11,449 bases of DNA from Nitrosopelagicus sp964511265 (GTDB lineage Archaea > Thermoproteota > Nitrososphaeria > Nitrososphaerales > Nitrosopumilaceae). Where the stretch lies: positions 1 through 11,449 of the forward strand of contig CAZEES010000028.1 of the NCBI GenBank assembly GCA_964511265.1, read 5' to 3'. Shown here piece by piece: positions 1 to 6,693 of this stretch (position 1 is its first letter; every line of letters starts with the position of its first letter). The notes under the pieces were generated by a model. It saw only the letters and a program-made list of their open reading frames with translations, made no database searches and was not told where the DNA came from. The position numbers and the translations under genes were made by a program.

Positions 1-102
1 TTTCAACTGTAAATTTTCTAATTCTATTCGTCTTTTCTCTACACAGTGTAAATGATCACTATCTGTTGCAGAAATTTTCTTACAAATAGAACATGTTCCC
101 AT
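1..102 (-). CDS. Small Cys/His (zinc-ribbon-like) protein, 3' end off the left edge
   Basis: An open minus-strand frame starts at ATG 100-102 and runs off the left edge, giving 34 residues. I see C4-x2-C7 and then H17, H19 and C20, a spacing like a small zinc knuckle or ribbon. A charged helical stretch follows (VEKRRIELENLQLK). A TATA-like element at 126-136 lies about 28 nt upstream of the ATG, so the message is probably leaderless. The gene is divergent from tRNA-Pro. I do not recognise a named family. Zinc binding is inferred only from the Cys/His pattern. Because the end is missing, full length and domain content are unknown. Confidence 0.6.
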   Translation of the reverse strand, partial: MGTCSICKKISATDSDHLHCVEKRRIELENLQLK

Positions 103-125
103 ACTCTATTTTGGACTCACCACGA

Positions 126-136
126 TTTAATTATTT
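126..136. promoter_or_regulatory. Shared, near-symmetric TATA-like box for two divergent genes
   Basis: TTTAATTATTT contains the palindrome TAATTA. Its centre (about 130) lies about 27 nt from the tRNA 5' end (157) and about 28 nt from the ATG of the divergent small protein (102). This is the TATA-to-start distance of archaeal TBP/TFB promoters. One box may therefore serve both directions. No clear BRE was identified. Confidence 0.5.
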
Positions 137-156
137 CATATCTGTTTCATGCTTGA

Positions 157-231
157 GGGGACGTCGTCTAGTTTGGCTATGATGCCAGTCTGGGGGGCTG
201 GAGGTCGGAGGTTCGAATCCTCCCGTTCCCA
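157..231 (+). tRNA. tRNA-Pro (anticodon GGG)
   Basis: A complete cloverleaf can be folded by eye. The acceptor stem is GGGGACG (157-163) with CGTTCCC (224-230), including one G-T pair. The anticodon stem is CCAGT (185-189) with GCTGG (197-201). The seven-base loop CTGGGGG (190-196) puts anticodon GGG at 192-194. A five-base variable region follows. The T stem is GGAGG/CCTCC around TTCGAAT (212-218), and A231 is the discriminator base. The D arm holds GG at 175-176. There is no intron. CCA is not encoded (ATT follows), so the 3' end must be added by the CCA enzyme encoded nearby at 1000-2346. The tRNA reads proline codons CCC/CCU. Confidence 0.95.
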
Positions 232-242
232 TTATAACAGAT

Positions 243-1025
243 TTAATTTTTTTCTTTTTTCGTGGTTTTTTGTAATTTTAAACCAGTTGTAAGGCTCTCA
301 AAATTTTCTAACGTTGGATTTTTTTTATATTTTCTAATTAGTTCAATAATCTTAATTTTTGTGGGTAGTTTGATTTTTTTCTGAATGATTTTTGCTAATC
401 CTGTACCGATAAAAATAGCCTGTGTTGCACCTGTGACATTTGACGGCTTTCTATTTGCACTTGAACTCTCAAAATCAATTATTGTGTTTCTCTTTTCATT
501 GACTATGACATGTTTGTCAATTGTACTTAATTCTCCATGATCAAGCCCTGCATTGTCTAAAAGAAAACATTCGTTCAAAACATTGCTTATAACTGAACGA
601 ACCTCTTTAGATTTTATCTCAGATTTTTTCGCCCAATCAATAATTTTCTCTCCATCAATGTATTCCATCACCAAAAAATTTTTTGAATTTTTGATAAACT
701 TGGGACCTATGCCAATTTTGTTAGCAATTTTTAGTAATTTAGCTTCATTCGTCATATTTTTTCTAGGTGAATCAGTTCGTCTGATTTTTAACGCTACTAC
801 ATTACTTCGTTTTTTTGCGAGAACCACCATGCCGACATAACCCTTCCCAAGTATACGACACTTTTCAATCTGTAACGGTCCTGTAAATGAAACGTGCGTA
901 ATACCTAACTTTCTTAATTCTATGATTCGTTTTGTTATTTCAGACTCTGTTACTTTTGGAAAAGTAAGAATTTTCTTGTAAGGATCTTTTTTGAAAATAC
1001 TAATTGGTTGAAAATGCTGTTTCAT
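243..1025 (-). CDS. Predicted Ser/Thr protein kinase, COG2112-like (RIO/Bud32-related fold)
   Basis: This 260-residue protein is a minimal atypical kinase, presumably cytosolic. In order I see a Gly-rich loop GKGYVG (60-65), the ATP-binding lysine in VALK (K80), a candidate pairing Glu in NEAKLL (E94), the hinge-like MEYIDG (120-125), a catalytic-loop equivalent LDHGEL (161-166), and the metal-binding DFE of IIDFESSS (D184). The DFESSSANRKPSNVT stretch matches my memory of the archaeal COG2112 family. In canonical kinases the catalytic loop reads H-x-D; here HG is followed by Glu165, and D162 precedes the His. Either acid could serve, or activity may be altered. The gene is last in an operon behind thpR and cca and overlaps cca by 26 nt. 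Its substrate is unknown. The Lys-rich tail lies over the tRNA terminator. A non-kinase ATP-binding role remains possible. Confidence 0.75.
   Translation of the reverse strand: MKQHFQPISIFKKDPYKKILTFPKVTESEITKRIIELRKLGITHVSFTGPLQIEKCRILGKGYVGMVVLAKKRSNVVALKIRRTDSPRKNMTNEAKLLKIANKIGIGPKFIKNSKNFLVMEYIDGEKIIDWAKKSEIKSKEVRSVISNVLNECFLLDNAGLDHGELSTIDKHVIVNEKRNTIIDFESSSANRKPSNVTGATQAIFIGTGLAKIIQKKIKLPTKIKIIELIRKYKKNPTLENFESLTTGLKLQKTTKKEKN
247..260 (+). terminator. Oligo-T terminator of tRNA-Pro
   Basis: A run of seven T and a run of six T, separated by one C, lie 16-29 nt after the tRNA. Archaeal RNA polymerase terminates on such T-tracts without a hairpin. The same bases, read on the minus strand, encode the Lys-rich C-terminus of the convergent kinase gene. 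Confidence 0.55.
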
Positions 1026-2346
1026 CAGTAGTTATCAGATTTGAAATGCTCTTTTTAACAGATATGTTTTGTTTGCCTTCTCCACTTGTAATTTTAAAAC
1101 CAGTTCTGAAATCTCCTCTTAGGCCTTTTGGAATCCCTGATTCACCAATACGATTTTTTATTAAATCACTAAGAAACGACTTTGCGTTTTCATATCTTCT
1201 AGTTTGAAGTGATTGTAATTTTCCATCCTTGTCTGCCCACATTAATTTAGATTTTTTAGAATTAATGTTGATAAATTTACTTGAAAAATTCTCAGAAAAC
1301 ACTTCAGGTCCTACTCTAATCTCATTTTTAGAAATTGTTAACGATTCTAGTAAAAATAACAGACTAGCTTTATCTTCATCGTACACAAGTGCATCATTTC
1401 TAAGAACGTTAAATCCCTCTTTAACCATCTGAGATTCAATTGAATTCGAGGCTCGTTTAATCTGTCCATATATTATATCCTCACTTCTTTTTTTGTACTT
1501 GAAATTAACAACTAACGTATTCTTTGCTAACTCCTTAGGAACTCTCACTTTTGTTTTTTGTTTAAAGTATGAGATTGAACTTTTTTTCAAGAAATTTCTA
1601 GCAATTAAAACAAAATTTGTGACATTTTGAATTGATATTGCTGCACCGAGATTTCTATTCCTATCTATTGGGTCAATAATGACAATCGGAGACTCAAATC
1701 TCCTTGGTGATTCACCTATCATTTCATTATTATCAAGTTTGGAAATTTTCTTTAACACATTTTCAAAACTCCCTAAATAGTAAACTAAAACTTCACAAAC
1801 ATACCCACTAAATCCTTGTTTCGCAATCTCTGCACCATACATTCCATTTATTTTTAAAAAACATTTCAGAACTCTAATATCGTCTTTCATCGAGCCTGTT
1901 AGTTTCTCACTCATAAATTCTGTATGAAACGTTGATCTATCTGCCGCACTCTTCCACTCTCCTTTTTTTATGTCATAACAAGGAACAATATTTACTCCCA
2001 CTCCGTCAATATTTGCTTCAACAAACGGATGTTCTGAATATCTTACATATGGTTTGAATTTTTTTAATGAATCAAATCCAATTTTTTTACCAATTGTTTC
2101 AAAATTCTTTTCAGTTGTTGTTTTTTTAAACTTGACAAAAATATCAATATCAATTTTCTCTGGAGTCCAAGTCTCTTTTGCATATGAACCCCCAAAATGT
2201 ACTGAAACAACCGATTTTTGTTTTTCAGCTACTTGATTCACTAAACTAAAAACTTGATTTGCAATCTTGTCAACTCTCTTTCTTTGTGTATGATTTGGAA
2301 TTGCAATTTCTTTTGATTTTTTTATAACATCAGTTTTCATTTCCAT
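1000..2346 (-). CDS. cca: CCA-adding tRNA nucleotidyltransferase, archaeal class I
   Basis: This enzyme adds or repairs the 3' CCA of tRNAs from CTP and ATP without a nucleic acid template. The protein has 448 residues, close to the roughly 437 of the Archaeoglobus enzyme. The nucleotidyltransferase signature is clear: FGGSYAKETW (51-60), then DID (D66, D68), equivalent to E59/D61 of the Archaeoglobus enzyme. ADRSTFH (135-141) and the GMYGAE...GFSGYVCE region (168-185) fit the archaeal family from memory. The third catalytic carboxylate normally lies just before VPCY (VDVVPCY); here it is VNIVPCY, with Asn119. The start is ATG 2346; a second ATG two codons later is an alternative. The gene overlaps thpR by 17 nt and the downstream kinase by 26 nt, so the three are almost certainly co-transcribed. 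The nearby tRNA-Pro lacks an encoded CCA and is a natural substrate. Confidence 0.95.
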   Translation of the reverse strand: MEMKTDVIKKSKEIAIPNHTQRKRVDKIANQVFSLVNQVAEKQKSVVSVHFGGSYAKETWTPEKIDIDIFVKFKKTTTEKNFETIGKKIGFDSLKKFKPYVRYSEHPFVEANIDGVGVNIVPCYDIKKGEWKSAADRSTFHTEFMSEKLTGSMKDDIRVLKCFLKINGMYGAEIAKQGFSGYVCEVLVYYLGSFENVLKKISKLDNNEMIGESPRRFESPIVIIDPIDRNRNLGAAISIQNVTNFVLIARNFLKKSSISYFKQKTKVRVPKELAKNTLVVNFKYKKRSEDIIYGQIKRASNSIESQMVKEGFNVLRNDALVYDEDKASLLFLLESLTISKNEIRVGPEVFSENFSSKFININSKKSKLMWADKDGKLQSLQTRRYENAKSFLSDLIKNRIGESGIPKGLRGDFRTGFKITSGEGKQNISVKKSISNLITTDETAFSTN

Positions 2347-2875
2347 TAACCTCCAGTAAATCTGAATATTCTGGTCCTTTTGGACTTAAAACACTTCTTT
2401 TTAGTTTAATTTTTGATATAATTTGTGAACCAAAATCAATTTGAGCGTGTTTACTAATCTGCGTTGTGATATCGCCAATCTTGTGTTTTACTCTTAAAAC
2501 TGTCAGGTGTGGTTTGAATTTTTTATCTTTTTCAAAACCTAAGGTTGACAGCTTGACTGCTATCTCTTTTGCTATCTCTGAAAGTTTTTCAGCTCCTTTT
2601 TCATCACAACCAACCCAAATTACACGAGGGTTCTTCAAACTTGGAAATGCACCCACTCCTTTTAGTGATAAATCAAACTGCGAAAACGCTATTGTTTTCA
2701 ACACATCTCTTACTTTGGCACATTTTAGTTCATCAATTTCGCCTAAAAATTTTAAGGTAAAATGAATTTGATCAATTCTTGTGGGCTTTGCTTCAATCAA
2801 TAACTCTTCTTGAAATGTTTGAATCTTGTTAAGAATCTCTGCATTAGAAATCTCAACTGCAACAAACACTCTCAT
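2330..2875 (-). CDS. thpR: RNA 2',3'-cyclic phosphodiesterase (2H/LigT family)
   Basis: A member of the 2H phosphoesterase superfamily that opens 2',3'-cyclic phosphate RNA ends to 2'-phosphate; family members also show 2'-5' RNA ligase activity in vitro. From ATG 2875 the protein has 181 residues, the usual size. Both signature motifs are present: HFTL (H38) and HLTV (H123), each H-x-T. The N-terminus MRVFVAVEI is typical. An in-frame TTG three codons upstream (2882-2884) is possible but unlikely, because the family begins at MRVFVA. The gene leads the thpR-cca-kinase operon and overlaps cca by 17 nt. From memory, LigT beside the CCA enzyme recurs in archaea such as Pyrococcus, suggesting linked RNA-end repair; that link is inference. 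A TATA-like box lies about 24 nt upstream. Confidence 0.92.
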   Translation of the reverse strand: MRVFVAVEISNAEILNKIQTFQEELLIEAKPTRIDQIHFTLKFLGEIDELKCAKVRDVLKTIAFSQFDLSLKGVGAFPSLKNPRVIWVGCDEKGAEKLSEIAKEIAVKLSTLGFEKDKKFKPHLTVLRVKHKIGDITTQISKHAQIDFGSQIISKIKLKRSVLSPKGPEYSDLLEVNGNEN

Positions 2876-2894
2876 AAAAAACAAAACATTTGTA

Positions 2895-2903
2895 ATTATT
2901 TAT
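2895..2903 (-). promoter_or_regulatory. TATA-like box of the thpR operon
   Basis: Read on the minus strand this is ATAAATAAT, centred about 24 nt before the thpR ATG. This is right for a leaderless transcript. The element lies in the 64-bp gap between divergent genes and could also help the plus-strand gene at 2940, though its spacing there (about 40 nt) would imply a short 5' leader. Confidence 0.45.
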
Positions 2904-2939
2904 CGCTACCTTCATAGACTAGTCATTCAAAAATAATCT

Positions 2940-3491
2940 GTGTCAAAACTAGTAGTTTGTTTAACTGGAATGCCTGGGGCTGGAAAGTCTACAATTGTTT
3001 CAAAATTAAAAGAGCAAGGATATGAAACCTTCAATCTTGGTGATGGTGTTAGAGATGAAGCAAAAAGACAAAATTTAGAACCTACTGGAGAAAATTTAGG
3101 AAAATTAATGTTAGAACTACGTCAAAAAAATGGACCTGGGGCTGTTGCCCAATTAATTAAAGAATCAATACAAAACTCAACTCATGAAATTATCATTATT
3201 GATGGTATTCGTTCCATACATGAAATTAATGTTCTAAAAGAAACTGGAAATGTCAAACTTTTGGCAGTAGATGCATCTCCTGACACAAGATTCAATTTTC
3301 TCAGTGAGCGTAAAAGATCCGATGATCCGCTTACAAGAGAAAAGTTTGAAGAACGTGACAATCGTGAAATTGGCGTAGGATTACAAGAAATCATTGAACT
3401 TGCAGATCAATCAATTGAAAATAACAACGTAACAATTGATCAAATGGTAGATTCAGCAATCAAAATTTTTGAAAACTGGACAGAAAAATGA
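2940..3491 (+). CDS. P-loop nucleotide-kinase-like ATPase, UPF0200 family (COG0237-like)
   Basis: This 183-residue P-loop protein has Walker A GMPGAGKST (10-18), a FNLGDGVRDE stretch (31-40) typical of the UPF0200 substrate region, a Walker-B-like IIIIDGIRS (84-92), and an Arg-rich lid ERKRSDDPLTREKFEERD (123-140). The fold is that of dephospho-CoA and nucleoside monophosphate kinases, and database entries often call it dephospho-CoA kinase-like, but I know of no settled substrate. The start is GTG 2940; no upstream in-frame ATG fits, and the N-terminus MSKLVVCLTGMPGAGKS is compact as expected. It overlaps the next gene by 4 nt (ATGA), implying translational coupling. UPF0200 and UPF0201 are neighbours in many archaea, from memory, so a common RNA or nucleotide process is plausible but unproven. 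Confidence 0.85.
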   Translation: MSKLVVCLTGMPGAGKSTIVSKLKEQGYETFNLGDGVRDEAKRQNLEPTGENLGKLMLELRQKNGPGAVAQLIKESIQNSTHEIIIIDGIRSIHEINVLKETGNVKLLAVDASPDTRFNFLSERKRSDDPLTREKFEERDNREIGVGLQEIIELADQSIENNNVTIDQMVDSAIKIFENWTEK

Positions 3492-3871
3492 ATCAAAAAA
3501 CAACAATTCAAATTTTCTGTGAAATTAATCCTTCTGAAGACTCTGAAAAAGTAAAACTTGCAGTAAGTAACATTTTTCCTGATATGGAATTAGAAATATC
3601 TGATACAGACATCACTGGAAAAACAAACAATCTTGCAATTTTATCTCAAATTTCAAAATCAATTCATGAAAAAAATGTGAAAAACACATACCAACGAATC
3701 CTCAAAAGCAATAATGACGGTGAATCAACCTGGTTTTATCTCAATAAACAGGCTGCATTTGTAAATACTGTAGCTTTGTGTAGTGAGGCAAATGAATCAT
3801 CTTTAGGTCCAATCAAGGTGGTTTTACGCTCAAATGACATAGAACAAGTCATAGACTCAGTAACGAATTAA
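3488..3871 (+). CDS. UPF0201 / COG1325 exosome-associated RNA-binding family protein
   Basis: A 127-residue cytosolic protein. Its opening, with EINPSEDSEKVKLAVSNIFP (13-32), is the hallmark start of the UPF0201 family as I remember it (INPTED...KV..A..NIFP). The end, GPIKVVLRSNDIEQVIDSVTN, supplies a last strand and helix. The family is described as a predicted exosome subunit related in fold to ribosomal L5/L11-like domains; direct biochemical proof is limited. The start ATG sits inside the stop of the upstream UPF0200 gene (ATGA), so the two are one operon. A T8 run 32 nt after the stop probably terminates the transcript. Confidence 0.85.
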   Translation: MNQKTTIQIFCEINPSEDSEKVKLAVSNIFPDMELEISDTDITGKTNNLAILSQISKSIHEKNVKNTYQRILKSNNDGESTWFYLNKQAAFVNTVALCSEANESSLGPIKVVLRSNDIEQVIDSVTN

Positions 3872-3902
3872 CAAACTAGCTATTTCTAGCCATTTTGAGA
3901 AC

Positions 3903-3910
3903 TTTTTTTT
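3903..3910 (+). terminator. T8 tract terminating the UPF0200-UPF0201 operon
   Basis: Eight consecutive T follow the UPF0201 stop by 32 nt. A weak four-base-pair hairpin (GCTA-TTTC-TAGC, 3879-3890) precedes it. An oligo-T run alone suffices for archaeal intrinsic termination. Confidence 0.55.
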
Positions 3911-3948
3911 AGCTCAGTTATGAAAAATTGATTTTTACAGGATTATCC

Positions 3949-4236
3949 ATGAAGATACAGTTAGCAATAATTGGTGCTGTTCTAATCGCTGGAGGAATAT
4001 TTTTCCTGCCTGAGACGGTTAGCCAGTTTCCTGCCGGTGCAATGATTCTTGATGCATTAATTGAAGATGCTACTAATATCAAAGAATACAATACACACAC
4101 AAGTCAGGCCGGTGATGTATTGTATGATGTAGGACTAAATGTTGGTGATACTGTCACTGATGTTGCAGATCAGATGGAAACCACCATTGATGAAACGGAA
4201 ATTCCTGAAATTGATTTCTTAAAATTTGAAGATTAG
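3949..4236 (+). CDS. Small membrane-anchored or exported protein of unknown function
   Basis: I do not recognise a family. From ATG 3949 the protein has 95 residues. Residues 4-21 (QLAIIGAVLIAGGIFFLP) form one hydrophobic segment after a single Lys, consistent with an N-terminal anchor or signal peptide. The rest is acidic (about 20 Asp/Glu), contains no Cys, and ends in EIDFLKFED. It likely faces the cell exterior on a single anchor; this topology is inferred. An in-frame TTG at 3928 would add seven residues, but it falls at the promoter position. A weak AT-rich element (GTTATGAAAA, 3917-3926) lies about 27 nt before the ATG. The gene converges on tRNase Z with one base between the stops. 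Confidence 0.7.
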   Translation: MKIQLAIIGAVLIAGGIFFLPETVSQFPAGAMILDALIEDATNIKEYNTHTSQAGDVLYDVGLNVGDTVTDVADQMETTIDETEIPEIDFLKFED

Positions 4237-4237
4237 T

Positions 4238-5134
4238 CTAAATCTCAATTTCAAGTAGATCTTTTGCTGCAATAGTTGATTCATGAACCTGTTTTGCCTC
4301 ATTTAACAAAACTGATTCATCACTGTACCTTGCAGAAAAATGTGTTAAAATAAGATTTTTCACATTAGCTTTTCTTGCCAATTCTGCTGCTTCTTTTGCA
4401 GTTGAATGATTTGTTTCAATTGCTCTGTCCTTTAGCTCATATGAGAACGTACAATCAAAACTCAAATAATCACTATTTTTGAAAAACTCTTCTAATTTTT
4501 CAGTAGGACGTGTATCTCCTGAAATTCCAATCTTCTTACCGGCTCGTTTTTCTCCCGTAACTTGTGACGATTCAATCTTCTTACCATCTATTTCTATGGA
4601 ATTTCCATTTTGTAATTCTTGCCATAATTTTCCTTCAGGAATTCCTAATTCTTTCGCTTTATCTGGATAAAAAACTCCAGATCTTTCATTTTCTTCAAAA
4701 TAATAGGAAAATGCAGGAATTCCGTGTTGTGCTTCACAACATCTTATTTGATAATTCTTTTCGTTTACCACGTTACCCTCTTCCACAATTGTAATGAAAA
4801 CTGGAAATGGTAATCCAAAATTTAACACCTTGATGTTTGCTGTAATGAACTCCTCAATTCCAGCAGGACCGTAAATCTCTACACTCTCTGTTCTTTTTTG
4901 TAATGACATTGTTTGGAGAAGACCTAAAATTCCTAAACAATGATCTCCATGAAGATGTGTTACAAATATTTTCATTTTTTTATTCCAAGGTAGACTTGCC
5001 TTCAAATATGCAACTTGTGCTCCCTCTCCTGCATCAAACATCAAGACTTCGTTTTCGCGTACAAGGCAAATGCATGTTAAAGAGCGTTCAACTGTTGGTG
5101 CCGCAGCAGATGTTCCAAGATAAACTAGTTTCAT
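4238..5134 (-). CDS. rnz: Ribonuclease Z (tRNA 3'-processing endonuclease)
   Basis: This metallo-beta-lactamase-fold enzyme cuts tRNA precursors just after the discriminator base, making the end that the CCA enzyme extends. At 298 residues it is the short tRNase Z form. Zinc ligands are visible: HLHGDH (H60, H62, D64, H65), H137 in AQHGIP, D207 in ISGDTRP, and H265 in LILTHFSARY, with the family's TNHST (H243). The N-terminus MKLVYLGTSAAAPT is typical. A stretch with GKLWQELQNGNSIEIDGKKI (168-187) precedes the GDTRP strand, as in other short tRNase Z proteins. It lies 10 nt downstream of prs in the same direction and is probably co-transcribed with it. The tRNA-Pro in this window, which has no encoded CCA and a T-rich trailer, is the kind of precursor it would process. 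Confidence 0.95.
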   Translation of the reverse strand: MKLVYLGTSAAAPTVERSLTCICLVRENEVLMFDAGEGAQVAYLKASLPWNKKMKIFVTHLHGDHCLGILGLLQTMSLQKRTESVEIYGPAGIEEFITANIKVLNFGLPFPVFITIVEEGNVVNEKNYQIRCCEAQHGIPAFSYYFEENERSGVFYPDKAKELGIPEGKLWQELQNGNSIEIDGKKIESSQVTGEKRAGKKIGISGDTRPTEKLEEFFKNSDYLSFDCTFSYELKDRAIETNHSTAKEAAELARKANVKNLILTHFSARYSDESVLLNEAKQVHESTIAAKDLLEIEI

Positions 5135-5144
5135 AATATAATTT

Positions 5145-6020
5145 TCATTTTAATGCATCAGAAATAACTTTTGATACATCTACCTTTGCAGAATCTCCTG
5201 GTATCGTATTTGTGCTGATTATTTGAGAGACTCCTGCATTTTTGATCTTTTTTGCAGCATCATTTACTAATAATGCATGAGTGCATGCAACAAAAACGCG
5301 TTTACATTTCTGTTTCTTCAAAAACTGAGTTGCCTTGATGATACTTCCTCCAGTACTTATCATGTCATCAACTATGATTAGATCTCTATTTTTCACCTCA
5401 ACTTTTCCAGAAAGAATGTTCACCTTTCCAGTTTTCCTATCTCTGTGTTTTTTTAATGCAATAAAATCAGTTTTTAAAAGACTGGCAAATTCTTTTGCTC
5501 TTTCCTGACCGCCTAAATCAGGAGATACTACAAGTGGATCTTTCATTTTCATTTTCTTAAAATATTTGACTAATCCCTCCATTGCTGAAACACTCTCTGA
5601 AGAAATCTTTAGCTCTTTTAATGCCAATTTGCTGTGAATATCCACTGTCAGTACTTTTTTCACACCAGATGCTTTGAGTAATTTACCAACTACGCCAATG
5701 GTAATTATTTCTCCATCCAGAAATTCTCTGTCTTGTCTTGCATATCCCATGTATGGAATTACAGTATAGATTTTTGAAGAAAATTTTTGAACTTTTGAAA
5801 CAATGCTCAGTAATTCTAAAAGATTTGTATCGACTGGTGGATAAGTTGACTGAACCACAACCACTATGCTCTTTTTTGGAATTTGATTAATTGTTATTTT
5901 ACTTTCTCCATCTGGGAACACTTTTCTCTCAGTTTTTACATATGGTGCCTTTAATCGTCTAGCAATCCTCTTTGCTAAATCTGATGATGCATCTCCACCA
6001 ACTACTGTGAACTTTGCCAT
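5145..6020 (-). CDS. prs: Ribose-phosphate pyrophosphokinase (PRPP synthetase)
   Basis: Makes 5-phosphoribosyl-1-pyrophosphate from ribose 5-phosphate and ATP, feeding purine, pyrimidine, histidine and tryptophan synthesis in the cytosol. The protein has 291 residues, short as in archaeal Prs. Seen motifs: FPDGE (35-39), the ATP region IPYMGYARQDREF (88-100), VDIHS (126-130), SPDLGG (166-171), the flexible catalytic loop ALKKHRDR (188-195), and the PRPP-binding loop IIVDDMISTGGSI (215-227). Start ATG 6020 gives the standard N-terminus MAKFTVVGGDAS. A CTTAAGAA box lies about 27 nt upstream, so prs likely has its own leaderless promoter even though the membrane-protein gene ends only 25 nt before it. 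tRNase Z follows after 10 nt and probably shares its transcript. Confidence 0.95.
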   Translation of the reverse strand: MAKFTVVGGDASSDLAKRIARRLKAPYVKTERKVFPDGESKITINQIPKKSIVVVVQSTYPPVDTNLLELLSIVSKVQKFSSKIYTVIPYMGYARQDREFLDGEIITIGVVGKLLKASGVKKVLTVDIHSKLALKELKISSESVSAMEGLVKYFKKMKMKDPLVVSPDLGGQERAKEFASLLKTDFIALKKHRDRKTGKVNILSGKVEVKNRDLIIVDDMISTGGSIIKATQFLKKQKCKRVFVACTHALLVNDAAKKIKNAGVSQIISTNTIPGDSAKVDVSKVISDALK

Positions 6021-6042
6021 TAAATCAACGAATCAAAACGGA

Positions 6043-6050
6043 TTCTTAAG
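6043..6050 (-). promoter_or_regulatory. TATA-like box (CTTAAGAA) of prs
   Basis: On the minus strand CTTAAGAA is centred about 27 nt before the prs ATG, the distance expected for a leaderless archaeal promoter. It overlaps the stop codon of the upstream membrane-protein gene (6046-6048). Confidence 0.4.
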
Positions 6051-6660
6051 TTTTCGTAAGACTATTTTGCAGCCTGATCTCTTTTCTCTTGACAAGATAG
6101 CTAGCAATTGCAACTATCACTACTCCAACAATTTCTACTCCAAGCCAGTCCATACCAGCAAATTCTATTCTATCTAAAATGAATGGCGAGAATAGCGGGA
6201 AAGTTGTACTTGAATTAAATCCAACATCTGCAAGAAATACGTCAAATGCAATATGTGACAGTACTGCTGCAAATGCCACCGCGCAAACTCTTAGATCCTT
6301 TCCACGAAGAATCATAAAAAATATTATTGATGCTATGACTGCAAATGGAATTGAATGACTCATTCTTGAAACTAATTCAATATCTAAGAATTGAAGTAGA
6401 TGATCTGCATCTAGCAAAATCGCAAAACTTCCTCCAAGGATAATGTATCTTATGCTTAATGTTCCAAGCCCAATCACTGCTCCCCAAAAAACATGTCCAA
6501 TCACATGTTCAATAGTTATGCCGCTAACCACCAATGGATTTCCGATCACAAAAGTATGCTCGCTAGAAGGAAACAATCCTCCAATTACTGAAAATGCAAA
6601 TGAAATTACAGTAAAAATTATCGAATTTTTTAAAATGAATTTAACATGATTCTTCATCAT
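6046..6660 (-). CDS. YdjM/DUF457-like membrane-bound metal-dependent hydrolase
   Basis: A polytopic membrane protein of 204 residues with about five hydrophobic segments (roughly 13-30, 52-66, 70-84, 103-118, 123-142) and a last one at 173-190. Conserved acids and histidines at the membrane face match the YdjM/DUF457 pattern (COG1988): DADH (84-87), RMSHS (99-103), H136-x3-D140, and PLFSPF (155-160). The family is called a metal-dependent hydrolase, sometimes linked to membrane-lipid or LexA-regulated functions in bacteria; the true substrate is not established. Two tandem ATG codons (6658-6660 and 6655-6657) could start it; a TTAATTTATT box at 6678-6687 is centred about 26 nt before the second. 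It follows the MscS-like gene by 33 nt in the same direction. Confidence 0.75.
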   Translation of the reverse strand: MMKNHVKFILKNSIIFTVISFAFSVIGGLFPSSEHTFVIGNPLVVSGITIEHVIGHVFWGAVIGLGTLSIRYIILGGSFAILLDADHLLQFLDIELVSRMSHSIPFAVIASIIFFMILRGKDLRVCAVAFAAVLSHIAFDVFLADVGFNSSTTFPLFSPFILDRIEFAGMDWLGVEIVGVVIVAIASYLVKRKEIRLQNSLTKT

Positions 6661-6677
6661 ATGAAAAGAAATTTCTG

Positions 6678-6687
6678 AATAAATTAA
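6678..6687 (-). promoter_or_regulatory. TATA-like box before the YdjM-like gene
   Basis: The minus-strand sequence TTAATTTATT is centred about 22 nt before the first ATG and about 26 nt before the second. It lies in the 33-nt gap after the MscS-like gene, so this gene may be transcribed separately. Confidence 0.35.
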
Positions 6688-6693
6688 TGATTA

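Noticed and set aside
2876..2884. TTG start three codons upstream of thpR.
   Set aside because: The family begins at MRVFVAVEI, and ATG 2875 lies at the leaderless distance from the TATA-like box.
3879..3890. GCTA-TTTC-TAGC hairpin after UPF0201 as a structured RNA or riboswitch.
   Set aside because: Only four base pairs; nothing beyond a possible minor aid to the T8 terminator.
3928..3948. TTG start seven codons upstream of the small membrane protein.
   Set aside because: ATG 3949 gives a normal anchor sequence with Lys before the hydrophobic stretch; the TTG lies next to the expected promoter element.
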